Positions 34,510 through 45,659 of a stretch of DNA of 64,000 nt are shown here, in pieces. The notes below the pieces were generated by a model. The model was not told where the DNA came from. It made no database searches and saw only the letters and a list, made by a program, of their open reading frames with translations. Origin of the DNA: Theocolax elegans (taxonomy: Eukaryota; Arthropoda; Insecta; Hymenoptera; Cerocephalidae); assembly GCA_026168455.1 (NCBI GenBank), contig CM047430.1, forward strand, positions 3,124,869 to 3,188,868, read 5' to 3'. Each line of letters starts with the position of its first letter. The stretch's first letter is position 1. Made by a program: the position numbers and the translations under genes.

Positions 34510-35299
34510 TTCCTCTCTTTCTTCGGAGAGTGAAATTTCGGTATTTCACTCTTACAATCGGAGAAAATAGCGAAAGAAAAATAAAAATATTACAGAATAA
34601 AACTACTATCTTAATTAGCGCAAAAGTGTGTAAATTTACCAGTTTTACTGCGCCAGTATGTCGAATGTCACCCGTGCGTGGATTCAGCCGTAGGAGTCTT
34701 TTGTATCCTTCGCACCGGACCACGTACTTTTTCACTCCTAGTGGTACCGAGACCATGGGGCCATCCGGAATCTGCCGTAAGACGTGCGGCAACATCTGGG
34801 TTCTGTCTTGGTACCGGGGTCTGTCTATCTCCGGTACGGGTACTGGCATCGGTGGTTGCACTGGTTCTGGTTCTGGCTCTGCGTGCAGTACTGGTGTTGA
34901 TGGTCGGTTCGGGCCTTGCTGTCCGTGTCTCCCGTCTATGGCGAAGGGTGGCAGGGGTAAGTCCATGGATGTGTGCCGTACCGTGGGTTGCGTGGGTGCG
35001 TCGTCGATACTGGTGAAATCTATGATCTCGATTTGTGCCGTGTCCGCTTGTTGCGGACGTAATATGCGGTACCGGCGTCTTATTGGCACCTCGCTTATGA
35101 TCCTCGGTTTTCCTTTTACCACTGCGGTTGTCTTACTCGGAATTTGTGACGGAGTATACGTGAGGATGGTTGAGGCGTTACCATTTACTGGCTGCGGCAC
35201 GTATTCCTCTAGATTCTCCACACGGAGAGCATCGAACCAAGCGAAACCTGTTTCGTCGAGCTCTCGGATCTTTTCTTCTAAAGTTAACTGACACTCCAT
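34478..35299 (-). CDS. Unrecognised 273-residue proline-rich protein of the non-autonomous LTR element
   Basis: I do not recognise this protein. It is intact, in the position of gag/pol of the minus-strand element, starting at MECQLTLEEKIRELDE. The middle third (residues about 110-165) is rich in Pro, Glu and Val, with repeated EPEPEPVQPPMPVPVPE. A KKYVVRCEGYKRLLRLNP basic segment follows. Near residues 230-248 there is a hydrophobic stretch (ALIKIVVLFCNIFIFLSLF) that could be a membrane segment, then a basic tail encoded in the polypurine tract and first bases of the LTR. No zinc knuckle, protease or polymerase motif is present. The preceding 111-residue frame ends 8 bp upstream. A diverged gag or a captured gene is possible. 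Confidence 0.55.
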   Translation of the reverse strand: MECQLTLEEKIRELDETGFAWFDALRVENLEEYVPQPVNGNASTILTYTPSQIPSKTTAVVKGKPRIISEVPIRRRYRILRPQQADTAQIEIIDFTSIDDAPTQPTVRHTSMDLPLPPFAIDGRHGQQGPNRPSTPVLHAEPEPEPVQPPMPVPVPEIDRPRYQDRTQMLPHVLRQIPDGPMVSVPLGVKKYVVRCEGYKRLLRLNPRTGDIRHTGAVKLVNLHTFALIKIVVLFCNIFIFLSLFSPIVRVKYRNFTLRRKRGMRRAIIARAN

Positions 35300-35307
35300 T
35301 ATGCTGG

Positions 35308-35643
35308 TTAATGCGTTGATATACAGGGTATACTTATATCCTGTAGTGTCAGTTTCGTTTGTGGGCAGCGCGATTCCCTTGTCGCCACCATGCGTCTTTT
35401 CATGGAAGTTTTATTTGTATGTTCGGTTGATCTCTTGTATATTAGCTTCATGTTTTTCCACATAATTAATTCACTTACGTTTCTTATTTCGGAGCGGTGG
35501 ATGTGAATTCGGAGTTTGGCTTTCATATTATAATCTAATTGTTCCTCAGAAAAATTATAAACTTGTCTTACTCCTCTATTCGTTCTAAAAAGAAATACAC
35601 CTTTGCCTTTGAGATGGCAATTCCAATTTCTCTTTTGGTCCAT
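35308..35643 (-). CDS. Unrecognised 111-residue basic protein of the non-autonomous LTR element
   Basis: I do not recognise this protein. It is the first open frame after the primer-binding site of the minus-strand element, about 200 bp downstream of it. It starts MDQKRNWNCHLKGKGVFLF and is rich in Lys, Arg, His and Ser. It ends 8 bp before the 273-residue frame, so the two may be read from one transcript or once formed one protein. No known motif is visible. Its openness in an element with near-identical LTRs makes real coding plausible but not proven. Confidence 0.4.
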   Translation of the reverse strand: MDQKRNWNCHLKGKGVFLFRTNRGVRQVYNFSEEQLDYNMKAKLRIHIHRSEIRNVSELIMWKNMKLIYKRSTEHTNKTSMKRRMVATRESRCPQTKLTLQDISIPCISTH

Positions 35644-35834
35644 AACTTCTCTTCTTGACGGTACTTTATAAATCTACGCCACGGAGGCCATTGTACAATT
35701 TATTTAATTGTCGGAATTTATAAGTGTAATCGTGTTAGTGTTATCGCGGCGTCCTAGTGTGATTTACAAAATTAAGTAGTTTGTAAGTTCGCTAAAAAAT
35801 TTAAAGCTTAAAGATTTTCAAATTCCTTTTACAA

Positions 35835-35852
35835 TTAGCTGTCCGAGCGCCA
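35835..35852 (-). promoter_or_regulatory. Primer-binding site of the non-autonomous LTR element
   Basis: TGGCGCTCGGACAGC read on the minus strand directly after the LTR end CCGTTACA. The first eight bases are also found next to the LTR at 55369. Confidence 0.7.
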
Positions 35853-37203
35853 TGTAACGGAGTGAATCTTTGCCGGGGCCTTGCTCAGATTCCAGGATTC
35901 GGTCAGGAAGGAACTTGAAATAATTATATCGTAATTTAATTGTAGGACTAACTATATATATATATTTACAAAGCTATGTTATGTACAAAATAAAAGAATA
36001 AATGGGATCGCCGTTTCCCCTGCTGGTTGGGATGTGAACTTAGTTAATCTTGAATCAAACCAATAAAAAATACTTAGTACTACGCGACTTACAAACTTTA
36101 CAATGCTACCTTATGACTAGTTTCCTAAACGGACGCAACTAACGGTTATCGTGTATGCTCGCGCGGAAATACGGTCCGGGCTAATACGTATGTTCACGAG
36201 GATACGGTCGGGATAGTCTACGTGTGCTCACGAAGACACGGTCGGGATAATCTACGTGTGCTCACGAGGGTGCGGTCGGGATAATCTACGTGTGCTCACG
36301 AAGATACGGTCGGGATAATCCACGTGTGCTCACGAGGATACGGTCGGGAGAACCCACGTGTGCTCACGAGGGTGCGGTCGGGATAATCTACGTGTACTCA
36401 CGAAGATACGGTCGGGATAATCCACGTGTGCTCACGAGGATACGGTCGGCATAACCCACGTGTGCTCACGAAGGTGCGGTCGGGATAATCTACGTGTGCT
36501 CACGAAGATACGGTCGGGATAATCCACGTGTGCTCACGAGGATACGGTTAGGATAATCTACGTGTGCTCACGAAGATACGGTCCGGATAGCCCACGTGTG
36601 CTCACGAGGGTGCGGTCGAGATAATCTACGTGTGCTCACGAAGATACGGTCGGGATAATCCACGTGTGCTCACGAGGATACGGTCAGGATAACCCACGTG
36701 TGCTCACGAGGGTGCGGTCGGGATAATCCACGTGTGCTCACGAGGATACGGACAGGATTAGACACCACGTGTGCTCACGAGGTGCCTACGGTAGGATGCG
36801 GTATATGGTAACTCGTGTTTACGAACGTGTGCTCACGAACGTATCCATGGGCGCCTGCACCAGGGTTAGGATTCAGTGTGGCCGTGTGCTCACGACCAGC
36901 TTCCTCCGGCCCCCTGACCCAGACTGGTTACGGCGGTTCTCGGCGCGCCTTATATACCCGATCTGCGAGAGCGCGCATGCGCAGAACGCGGTTGCCCCAC
37001 TCCGAACGAGGTCAATGAACTGGCCAATAGGCGCAGTAGTGGGGAAGCGGTCAATGACCCTAATCTATTTATAACGGCACGTGTTAGTCGCGAAGCTATC
37101 TTACAATACTACGAGTCTTAAACCTAATGACTAATTATACTTGTTAACTTAATAATTATTATGCTAAATGATTAATTAGCGCGTGCAATTATTGCGCGTC
37201 GCA
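35853..37203 (-). repeat. LTR of the non-autonomous element, right copy
   Basis: 1351 bp, the 5' LTR in the element's own direction. It carries the same 34-bp minisatellite. Confidence 0.9.
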
Positions 37204-37308
37204 AAGTTTATATAATTCGACAACAAACTGACTGAAAGTGAACTGAGTATCATCGAAAGAAGATGGCTACCGAATGAGAGCGTTAAACATATCAATCTAC
37301 GACTAATT

Positions 37309-38590
37309 GTGACTGTCCTAAATGATGCCACGAGTTCTGTAACTGACGAGACAAACAGTGTATCGGATTGTCCTGTGACTATGTTAACACTTAATAAAAT
37401 GATGGCTGAACAAGAAATGAAAATAATAAATGGACTAGTGCAAGTACAGAAAGATTTCCTAATGAAACAAGCTGCTCAAAATCAACAAATGTTCGACAAA
37501 ATGCTGGCTGGCATGGAGAAGTCTTTTGGAACGCCTCCTGTGACTGTTAAGGCCCCTGAAATTAAACAGATTGAAAATAAAGAATCTCCTACTATAACTG
37601 AGATATAAGCTGGGTAAAACATTGTTTTACAAAAAGAGTAAGTAAACCTATTGATCATGTTACGTCGGTGGAAAGTACATTCTGAAAAGAAAGAGATATG
37701 ACTGAAATTCTGATTAAAAAATTAATAGATGAACGATTGCAAAATATTCTAGAAAATAATGTTAAAAATAACGCGATGTTGAATTCAGTAAATTGTTTGA
37801 AAGAAAAGATACAAATTGAATTAATAAATTCAGATGCAAAAGTAAATAGAGTGTATAAGCTAGATTCTAATTATAAATTCGAAATGTTCAATGACTTTTT
37901 GATGTCAGAATTGAGAACTAAAAGACTGTATTACGTGCTAAACTTAGAAAAACAGATTGATGTAACTGAAAGTAAATTTTTGAATGACGAAAATCATCTA
38001 CGGGATATAATTATTAATCATATAGACTTGGCTTATTATTCTAGAATAGTAGATATAAAAGAACCGCTAGACCTTTTAAATCAATTAAGAGAGATTAAAA
38101 GAATTGAGACTAGGACTACGAGTACTTCAGCCAGACGAGATCTGTATACATTTAAATTTAAACCTCAAAGGTGGAATATGTCAGAATTTTGTGATAAGTT
38201 TGACGATAAAATTCGTATACTTGAAAGCATTCCAGGAGTATATAAATTAAATGATAAAGAAAAACGAGATGTGTTTTTCCAAGCAATTGTAGAGTCGTAT
38301 CCAAATGTTAACATAGTTGACAGTGTTTGTCGAGAAACAAAAGGTAAAGAGGTAAAAAGGGAACCACCTAGAGCGGCATTATTTTTACAAGATGCAAAAC
38401 AAATATTTTATCGAGGAAGAGGTAAAAGAGGAGGCTCACTGAGAACACTGAGAACGACTAAAAATACTCGCTGCTTTCAATTTGGACTGCCGGGACATGT
38501 TAGCAGAGACTGTCTCAATCCGGATATGGTATTTTGTTATAAATGTCGTTAATTAGGCAAACATGTAGCTTCAGAGTGCAGAGCCAAAAG
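37309..38590 (+). pseudogene. Copia gag
   Basis: Two open pieces. 37309-37608 is a charged N-terminal segment with a helical stretch around MMAEQEMKIINGLVQVQKDF; it may be a leader peptide or an unrelated remnant. 37698-38552 is copia-type gag, with KSWNMSEFCDKF-like residues (read here as RWNMSEFCDKFDDKIRILES) and the start of the nucleocapsid. The first knuckle has lost its second Cys (CFQFGLPGHVSRDC). The second is broken by a TAA (CYKCR, stop, LGKHVASEC). The product would be the structural protein of the particle. The insertion of the minus-strand LTR element lies about 100 bp upstream. Confidence 0.8.
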
Positions 38591-38810
38591 ACCAAACTGT
38601 GACGACTTCAGTTAAACCGGAAACAAAGGATAACGTTCGGAAGGCACAGAGGGTGATCGAAAAATAGAACCGACAAATAAAGTTTTTGGTAATATGCGAG
38701 GAAATCGAGGTTTTGGTGATAAGATGTTTCACAGAGGAGGTGGTAGAAGCCGCATAGCCCGAGGTGGTAGAGGCAATGGACGAACAAGTTAACATGCCGG
38801 AACATCATTT

Positions 38811-39775
38811 ATGACTGCGGTAAAGGAATTTAAAGGTAACATAGACAGTACTAGTTACATTAATAAGTTTATCAAATTGAAATATAATGATAATAAAACG
38901 GTAGCTAAATTCATAGCAGATTCGGGTGCAACTGAGCATCTTAGTAAAACTAAATTAATGTTCCAAGAACTTGATGAAACACAAAGAAGTAGAATTAATT
39001 ATGCAATAAAGACAGGTTATTAAATACTACAGGGACTGGTATAATTAAAATAGATACCACACAAGGTAGTCAATATTTATTAAAAGATGTACTGTATTCA
39101 GAGGAATTACCTGAAAATTTATTATCTTTGAGAAAATTTGTAGATGAAGGTTTAGACATTTATTTAAACAATAAGATAATAAATATTTACGATCCAATCT
39201 CGGAAAAAAGTTTGATTACTGGTATTTATAAAAGACCTTTTTGGCAGGTTAAATTGAGTGTAGCTAAAAATGTAAATTCTGCAAATAATTTTGAAAATGC
39301 GACTGCTTTATTTGGTGAAAATGGTTCATATCATAATTATAATACGCGAAGTAACCATACAAGGTTAAATAAATTTTTAAAAAATTTAAAGATTAATGAA
39401 CAAACGAAAGTAGATAGTGAAACTAAAATCCGAGATAGTATAGTAGAGGAATGTCCAAAAGATCTTAATAAGAATGATAACGAACTAGATAAATTCTTAA
39501 ATAATTCAGATTTAGCTGCGACTTTAACTGACAGAAAAATAAATCCGACAATAGAAGAAAGTTATGTTGATACAAACATGGATATTGAATATCAGAATTG
39601 TAACAATAAAAATATGAGCTTAGGGATATTATGGCATTTGCGACTTGGACACGCGTCTAAAGTCTATCTTCAGGCAAATTCAAAAAGTAATAAATTGCCA
39701 TTTAATAAAACTAGAACTAGACCACTAAACCGTTCCAAATTGTACATGCTGACACGATGGGTCCAATTAGTCTAA
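38811..39775 (+). pseudogene. Copia protease and pre-integrase region
   Basis: The aspartic protease motif DSGATEHLSK is intact near 38920-38950. A stop at 39023 breaks the frame, which resumes by 39128 with RKFVDEGLDIYL. The pre-integrase zinc segment follows near 39628 as LWHLRLGHAS. A long Asn/Lys/Asp-rich spacer lies between. In copia this enzyme cuts the single gag-pol polyprotein. Stops at 39023 and a frame change near 39770 show decay. Confidence 0.8.
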
Positions 39776-40227
39776 ATTCATATCCAAAAGGGTACAAATT
39801 TATTGTAGTTCTGATTAATGATTACTCTAAGGATGCATTAGCATATCCAATTAAAGCGAAAACCGAAACCTCTAAATGTATACGTGGTTTTGTAAACAGT
39901 GTAAGAAATGTAACAGGTCGTGATGAAAAATTCTGTTTTCTACGTTGCGATGGAGGGATTGAATTTACTGGATCTGAAACTATAGATGTATTAAATGAAT
40001 ATGGAGCTGAATTGCAACTCGCTTGTCCCGATACTCCTGAACATAACGGGGTCGCTGAGAGATTTAATCGTACTTTAGAAACTCGAGTTAGATCAATGAT
40101 GTTTGACGCAGGTTTACCTTCAAATATGTGGGATTTAGCTGTAAAAGCAGCTGTGTACACATACATTCGTACTCCTCATAAATCCATAGAAATGGAGACT
40201 CCTTTAAAAAGATTAAATGAGCGATAA
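39757..40227 (+). pseudogene. Copia integrase core
   Basis: 156 codons open in a new frame. The first acidic region reads LINDYSKDALAYP. The second catalytic Asp is in FLRCDGGIEF, and the Glu is in DTPEHNGVAERFNRTLE. A MWDLAVKAAVYTYIRTPHKS stretch is the typical copia downstream helix. The frame ends with a TAA at 40225, after which integrase C-terminal sequence continues to about 40590 in another frame (FLVGYIQTGYVIHVPEQRKL). The DDE set is present, but frame breaks on both sides make it non-functional. Confidence 0.85.
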
Positions 40228-40569
40228 GAAGGAGATACAAATCAATTAAAAAGGTTTGGTTGCGTAGGTTACGTTAGAATACCTAGAAACATTGGTATCA
40301 AATTTGGTACACAAGCAGTTAGAGGGTTTTTGGTAGGATATATACAGACAGGATATGTGATTCATGTGCCCGAACAACGGAAACTATTTGCGAGTAGGCA
40401 TGTAAAATTCTTAGAAAAATATGTTTACAAAGACTTTTATCATAAAAATAAAACCGAAAATTTGAATTTCAATAATTTAACAAACATTAATGAAAATGCA
40501 ACGAGTCCAACTAATGATAATAAGCTAGAAAGCAAACTCAAAATTGAAAATAAAAAGAGAGGGAGATCA

Positions 40570-41642
40570 CGTCCCTCAAACGTTTAAAGAAGCAATAAGT
40601 TATAACGAACGGAAAAATTGGTTTGAGGCAGTTTAGTGTGAGTTAAATGCATTTAAAGAAAAACAAGTATATGTAGTTGTAACCTATGCACCGGTTTCTA
40701 GACTTTCGCTAGTCAGAGCTTTTTTAGCAATAGCAAATAAATATAACTTGCATTTGAAACAGTTAGACATTGAAACAGCTTTTCTTTATGGAGATTTTAA
40801 TGAGGATATATATTTAGAAATTCCATAGGGAGTTAATATGAATGTAGACTTTAAAAGACAATAAGTTTGGAAGTTAAGAAGGTCATTATATGGGTTAAAT
40901 ATTAGTCCTAAAAAATTGGAACGATAAATTTTCAAAAGTGATGGAAAAACTAAAATTTATATCACACGATTTAGATGCGTGTTTGTTCATAAAGCAAACT
41001 TCTGGTGGAATAGTGTTATTGTTACTGTATGTGGATGATATATTGATAGGGAGTAATTCTGTTTAAAATATAGATTTCACGAGAGATTGTTTGAGTAATG
41101 AATTTGTGGTGAAGGACTTAGGTGAGCCTAAAGAATTTATAGGAATTAAAATCGAGAGAGATCATGCTAAAAGAACGTTAAAAATCAGTCAAAAACAATT
41201 CATTGCTAAAATGCTAATAATGTTTGGCTTTAATAAAATAAAATCGACGGTTACACCTATGGTGTCTAATCAAGTTAATAATCGAGAAAGAAAGGCTAGA
41301 GAAGAAGATGAATCTTTTTATGAAACAATACCAAACAAAAGATATCGTGAGGCCATAGGATCGTTGTTATATATTTCAGGTTCTACACGACCTGATATAT
41401 CATATGCGACTAATGTATTAAGTAGACACCAAATTAACCCAACTAAGAACAAATGGGAGATGGTAAAAAGAGTATTCCAGTATTTATCAGGATCAGTCAA
41501 TTATAAATTAATTTACAAAGATGAAAAGGACAACTTAGAAACTTTTTCCAATGCCAGTTTGACAGACTGTAAAATGCACATACTACATGTGGATATGTGA
41601 TAAGACTCATTGGTGACTCTGTAGCCTGGAAAACACATAAAC
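40570..41642 (+). pseudogene. Copia reverse transcriptase and start of RNase H
   Basis: Reverse transcriptase in several frames. VTYAPVSRLSLVRAFLAIA and LKQLDIETAFLYGDFNEDIY appear near 40680-40830, then a SLYGLN stretch near 40890. The catalytic YVDDILIGS lies near 41030, and a 169-codon open frame 41091-41600 runs from VKDLGEPKEFIGIKIERD to GSLLYISGSTRPDISYA. RNase H begins near 41600 (GDSVAWKTHKQTCVA) and is cut there by the Penelope insertion. Stops after 40827 and 41590 are clear. Confidence 0.85.
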
Positions 41643-41743
41643 AAACATGTGTAGCTATTGAGTGATTTTTTGTCGTCCATGCAGTGTGTTTAGGAGTAGT
41701 TTAGGTTTTCTTCGATATTGATAAACAAACCATATTTATTTAT

Positions 41744-41780
41744 TTGGCGACGTTTCGATGGATATCCTCCATCCTCATCA
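41744..41780 (-). ncRNA. Hammerhead-ribozyme-like motif, left Penelope pLTR
   Basis: On the minus strand CTGATGAG is followed by hairpin GATGGA-loop-TCCATC and then GAAACGTC, the order of conserved hammerhead core boxes. One extra G lies between the CTGATGA box and the stem, and no third stem is obvious, so activity is doubtful. Confidence 0.4.
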
Positions 41781-42675
41781 GGCTATACCTTTTTTTATTA
41801 AAAAATGATTTCATTTTACAACATCTTTTTAACACAATTTTTACATATATAAATCTAAGTTACTTTCTATTTCGTCAATATATAGGTATACAAACATTAA
41901 CAGCATCTCTGATGCGTCGCTCTATAATTGAAAACAATGATTAAAATAACAATCGTTTAACAATTCTTGCACAGAGATTGAGGTTATATGTAACATACCT
42001 TTCCCCTATTGTTGTGTCCATCATCAACACAAAAAATTGAAATTTAAATAAATACTTTAAGAACATTACAAAATAAATTAACACATAATCACACATATTA
42101 AGCAAAAGGCAGTCAAACATTTAAATAAAGCAAACAATGTATATCACAGACGGTTAATACTGAATAATTTGAAATCTCACGTCTCCCGTTTTCGGAGACA
42201 CCTATGTGATCAATCTTAATAAGATCGACAACACAGTCATCCCCACTACAGGCGCGAATTTTCAAATTACGTACATTATGTGTACTGATAAGAGTAATAA
42301 AAAATTAATAAATTATTTATGATTATTTACAAGAGAACTCAAAAAAATTAATATAAGACTAAATGAAAATTTACCATTTCAATAAAAAATTTTTTCACGT
42401 TGAAACAAATAATAATTGGTAATAAAAATTTGCAATAATTAAATTTAAATAGTTACGTATTTTATTAAAATTTTACATATAGTAGATTAATCAAAAAAAA
42501 TTTTTATAACAGTCAGGAATCTTTTAATTATGAACTTAAATGAGAAGAAATTAAAAAACTAAAAATATATATTTGAATTTACCGCGCCGCGCATTGTTCA
42601 AGGACAATACGCGCAAGTAAGAATCGATCAACGCGCAAGTCAATCACTCGCCTTACTCAAACATCTGATCGATAT

Positions 42676-43943
42676 GAGAGATTCCACAGAACTTTTGACT
42701 TTCTTGTTACTTTCACTTTTCAATGCTATTTGATGATTTTCATCATATTAAAAAAATCATTCCTTGTAGAAAAAAGTCACAAAGTATAGTAACCGTTATT
42801 TATTATATTAATAATATATAATATATTACTTAAAAAAATTATAATTTATCGCATTTTAATTAATTCTTTGTGTTACTCACTCTACTTTTTTGCTTTATTA
42901 GGTTTATATAAAAAAAAACTTTTATTAAAAATGGTTTGGATAATTTTTTATATAATCTTTACATATCACAGAATATAATGTAAAAGTTTTAGAGCTGTGC
43001 TTCAACCTACATAGATTAATTTATTTTATGAATATCCGTAACCACTATTTAAAAAAAACTAATTTATTTTACTTTTAGCTCTTAAAAAAAAAATAAATTA
43101 TTCTCATAAATTTTCTTCATGGAAAATGACACTTATTGAGCAGACAAATAAAATCGCGTTTGGTTTGTAAGTGTGCTACTTACAGAAAAAAAATTGTACC
43201 CTCGCAAAGTGGGGTACACGTACGCGCCCCCCATTGAAAAAAATCGTACTTTTCGTCAGCACATCGATAGTATGTTATCAATGGTTATAAAAGTAATTGC
43301 TCTTTTTTATTAACCTTTTAAAAAACATGTTTTAAAATACTTTACATAAAATTCTTCTTTGTTTGCCTGAAACGAACTTACGAAAAATGTAACAAAATGA
43401 AATTCTTACTTTCCGAGAAAATAAGGTATTTAACATCTTATAGTAAATATTTGTAATTGTAATACTTAAACACAAATACACACACATTAATGGAACTTAA
43501 ATTAAAGCTAGGAATTATAATTCAAAAAATCTTTGTATTAGTTACAATGTTTGTATATATTATATATTTTGTTACATTTCTTTTGTTTGAAAAATTATTA
43601 ATTGCTTAAAATAAAATTTTATTATAATGATATTTTTGTGTTACAAAATTTTTCTTTCCAACACATATTATGCTACATATTTTATCAAATTTTTTAACAT
43701 TTTACCTTAAATTTGAAAGAAAAATGTAAAATTTTATTTTTTTGATGAAAAGTAGTATGTTTTACATTAAAATAATTGTTTTTGATTTTTTACAAAAAAA
43801 TTTTTTAAAAAAATGAGGTGCCCCATGTTTTTTATGCTACTACTGTTATTTAGAAATAGCTCGATAAGTTTCAAAGATGTGCCTTTAAAATAAATTTTCA
43901 ATTTTCTTTTGACCTTAAAGTCAAAAGTTCTGTGGAATCTCTC
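42676..43943. mobile_element. Non-autonomous TIR transposon nested in the Penelope fragment
   Basis: Inverted ends GAGAGATTCCACAGAACTTT at 42676 and the complement ending at 43943 are flanked by ATAT on both sides (42672-42675, 43944-43947). 1268 bp, very AT-rich, no coding capacity. Superfamily undetermined. Confidence 0.75.
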
Positions 43944-44029
43944 ATATACATTGATTTGAGGCTATGTTATAGGGGAGAGATACACATTATAATTTAGATT
44001 TTTATCTAATACTCTTGATAATGTCACTG

Positions 44030-44335
44030 TAATGTTAGCGAAGATGTCTAGTATCGTCTTTGCAATTGATCGCATTATGTTGCAGATTTATGTGGATCAT
44101 TTCTGATAATACTCGTTTCTTCCAATTCCTTTCAGTATCCAGTATTTTGACGTTGTCAAAATCTAACGAATGATCATATGCGAGCATATATTCATTGATT
44201 ACATAGTGCGACTCAGTTTTGTTTATGTTAGCTTTGTGTTCTTTAATACGACATTTTACTTTTCTCTATGTTTCACCTACATAACTAGCATTACAATCTT
44301 TACAATCAAACTAAGACTAATGTAGTGTATAAAAT
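44030..44335 (-). pseudogene. Penelope GIY-YIG endonuclease remnant
   Basis: Minus-strand residues in shifting frames show a DCKDCNASYVGET-like segment (CxxC pair and YVG in place of YIG), a CRIKEHKANI stretch and an SEMIHINLQHNAIN ending. These parallel the intact frame at 61190-61490. Frame breaks make it non-functional. Confidence 0.6.
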
Positions 44336-44679
44336 AGATTTGAATGTTTGACTGCCTTATGCTTAATATGTGTGATTATGTGTTAATTTATTTTGTAATG
44401 TTCTTAAAATATTTATTTAAATTTCAATTTTTTGTGTTGATTAAGGACACAACAATAGGGGAAAGGTATGTTACATATAACATTAATCTCTGTGCAAAAA
44501 TTGTTAAACGATTGTTATTTTAATCATTGTTTTCAATTATAGAGCGACGCATCAGAGATGCTGTTAATGTTTGTATACCTATATATTGACGAAACAGTAA
44601 GTAACTTAGATTTATATATGTAAAAATTGTGTTAAAAAGTTGTAAAATGAAATCATTTTTTAATAAAAAAAGGTATAGC

Positions 44680-44716
44680 CTGATGAGGATGGAGGATATC
44701 CATCGAAACGTCGCCA
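44680..44716 (+). ncRNA. Hammerhead-ribozyme-like motif, right Penelope pLTR
   Basis: CTGATGAG at 44680-44687, stem GATGGA 44688-44693, loop, TCCATC 44699-44704, then GAAACGTCGCC. Same layout and same reservation as the left copy. Confidence 0.4.
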
Positions 44717-44784
44717 AATAAATAAATATGGTTTGTTTATCAATATCGGGGAAAACCTAAACTACTCCTAAAAACATGTGTAGC

Positions 44785-45130
44785 GTTGTCTACTTATCAG
44801 TCGGAATATGTATGTATAAGCGAAGTATGTCAAGAGTTAATGTCGTTACTTAATTCTATTAAATTTATATTGAACAAACACTTATATCCCATGCAGCTAT
44901 TTTGTGACAATATGGCTGCTATAACATGTATTAAAACAAACGGAAATAATAAATTACGACACATGGTTGAGAGACGTGAATGTTATGTAAAAGAATGCGT
45001 TAACAAGGGATATGTAGACGTAATAAGGATAGGTTCAAAAGATCAATTGGCAGACATTTTTACAAAGCCTTTGTCGTTCTTGCTACATAAGGCAATGTCA
45101 TTACAAATTTTGAATATGAACAGAAATTAA
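44785..45130 (+). pseudogene. Copia RNase H, C-terminal part
   Basis: Resumes the copia RNase H after the Penelope insertion, in the same order as expected (LSTYQSEYVCISEVCQELM, LFCDNMAAITCIKTNG, DQLADIFTKPL). The catalytic Glu/Asp positions are visible. The frame ends at 45130, about 270 bp before the 3' LTR. Confidence 0.85.
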
Positions 45131-45397
45131 TGCAATTGTATTTGCTTTCAGATTAATTAAACGAAGAAGACGAGGATTGGGACCAATGATAAATTTGTGT
45201 CATATAGATGAAAAGAATCGTCGAAAACAGCATCTACCAAATCGTGAGATGAAGCCTTGACATTTGTATTAAATATGAGTTATTTGAATGTGTAAACATC
45301 TATTATATAGCGACCAGATTGAGATGTAAAAATGTATTATACAGCAACTAGATTGAGATATAAAAATATATTATACAGCGACTGGATTGAGAGGGAG

Positions 45398-45623
45398 TGT
45401 TAAAATATGCAGCTTAACATGCTACTACAGAACCCTCTATAAGTATATGCAAATGTCGTTGCTGTGAGCAGCGTCTTCTGTATCGAGCGTTGGAGAGCGT
45501 TCAGTTCGTATCCGGCTTTTGCCGCCTACAGAGATTGTACTACCGGTTTATTCCTGATTCAAGATTTCTTTACATTTTATGTTTATTTTGGTGTTTATTA
45601 TCACACCTACCTGAATCTCAACA
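45398..45623 (+). repeat. Copia 3' LTR
   Basis: Starts TGTTAAAATATGCAGC after TTGAGAGGGAG and ends CTGAATCTCAACA, followed by GATTT. About 20 differences from the 5' LTR. Confidence 0.9.
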
Positions 45624-45659
45624 GATTTCTTGATAGAGAAATATTGCCGCTGTAGGCGT

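Larger units (their letters stand above)
33159..37203 (-). mobile_element. Young non-autonomous LTR element (minus strand), AAGT target duplication
   Basis: Two LTRs of equal length (1351 bp: 33159-34509 and 35853-37203) are flanked by AAGT at 33155-33158 and 37204-37207. On the minus strand the LTR reads TGCGACGCGC...CTCCGTTACA. It is followed by a primer-binding site TGGCGCTCGGACAGC (35852 downward). A polypurine tract GAAGAAAGAGAGGAA lies just before the other LTR (34510-34524). I noticed about four substitutions between the LTRs, so insertion is recent. The 1.34-kb interior has two open frames and no protease, reverse transcriptase or integrase. Confidence 0.9.
41656..44771 (-). mobile_element. 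Penelope-like element fragment (minus) with inverted terminal pLTRs and a 13-bp target duplication
   Basis: Flanked by AAACATGTGTAGC at 41643-41655 and 44772-44784, inside codons of the copia RNase H. The two ends (about 41690-42125 and 44345-44771) are inverted copies of each other, each with the GATGGA/TCCATC hairpin motif and GAAACGTCG. The interior holds a decayed GIY-YIG endonuclease at about 44030-44330 on the minus strand. A TIR transposon at 42676-43943 is nested inside. The reverse transcriptase is missing, so it is 5'-truncated. Confidence 0.75.
31675..45623 (+). mobile_element. Ty1/copia element with GATTT target duplication, carrying nested insertions
   Basis: 5' LTR 31675-31901 and 3' LTR 45398-45623 are flanked by GATTT at 31670-31674 and 45624-45628. 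The primer-binding site starts GGTTATGGGCAC at 31902, the copia-type match to initiator tRNA-Met. The polypurine tract TTGAGAGGGAG precedes the 3' LTR. Gag, protease, integrase, reverse transcriptase and RNase H follow in copia order. I count about 20 differences between the LTRs, so the insertion is old. Two later insertions (33159-37203 and 41656-44771) account for over half the length; without them the element is about 6.8 kb. Confidence 0.9.

Noticed and set aside
34530..35291. 253-codon plus-strand frame opposite the 273-residue frame
   Set aside because: The element's primer site and polypurine tract show it reads on the minus strand. The plus frame is Ser/Gly/Cys-rich without motifs, typical of an antisense shadow.
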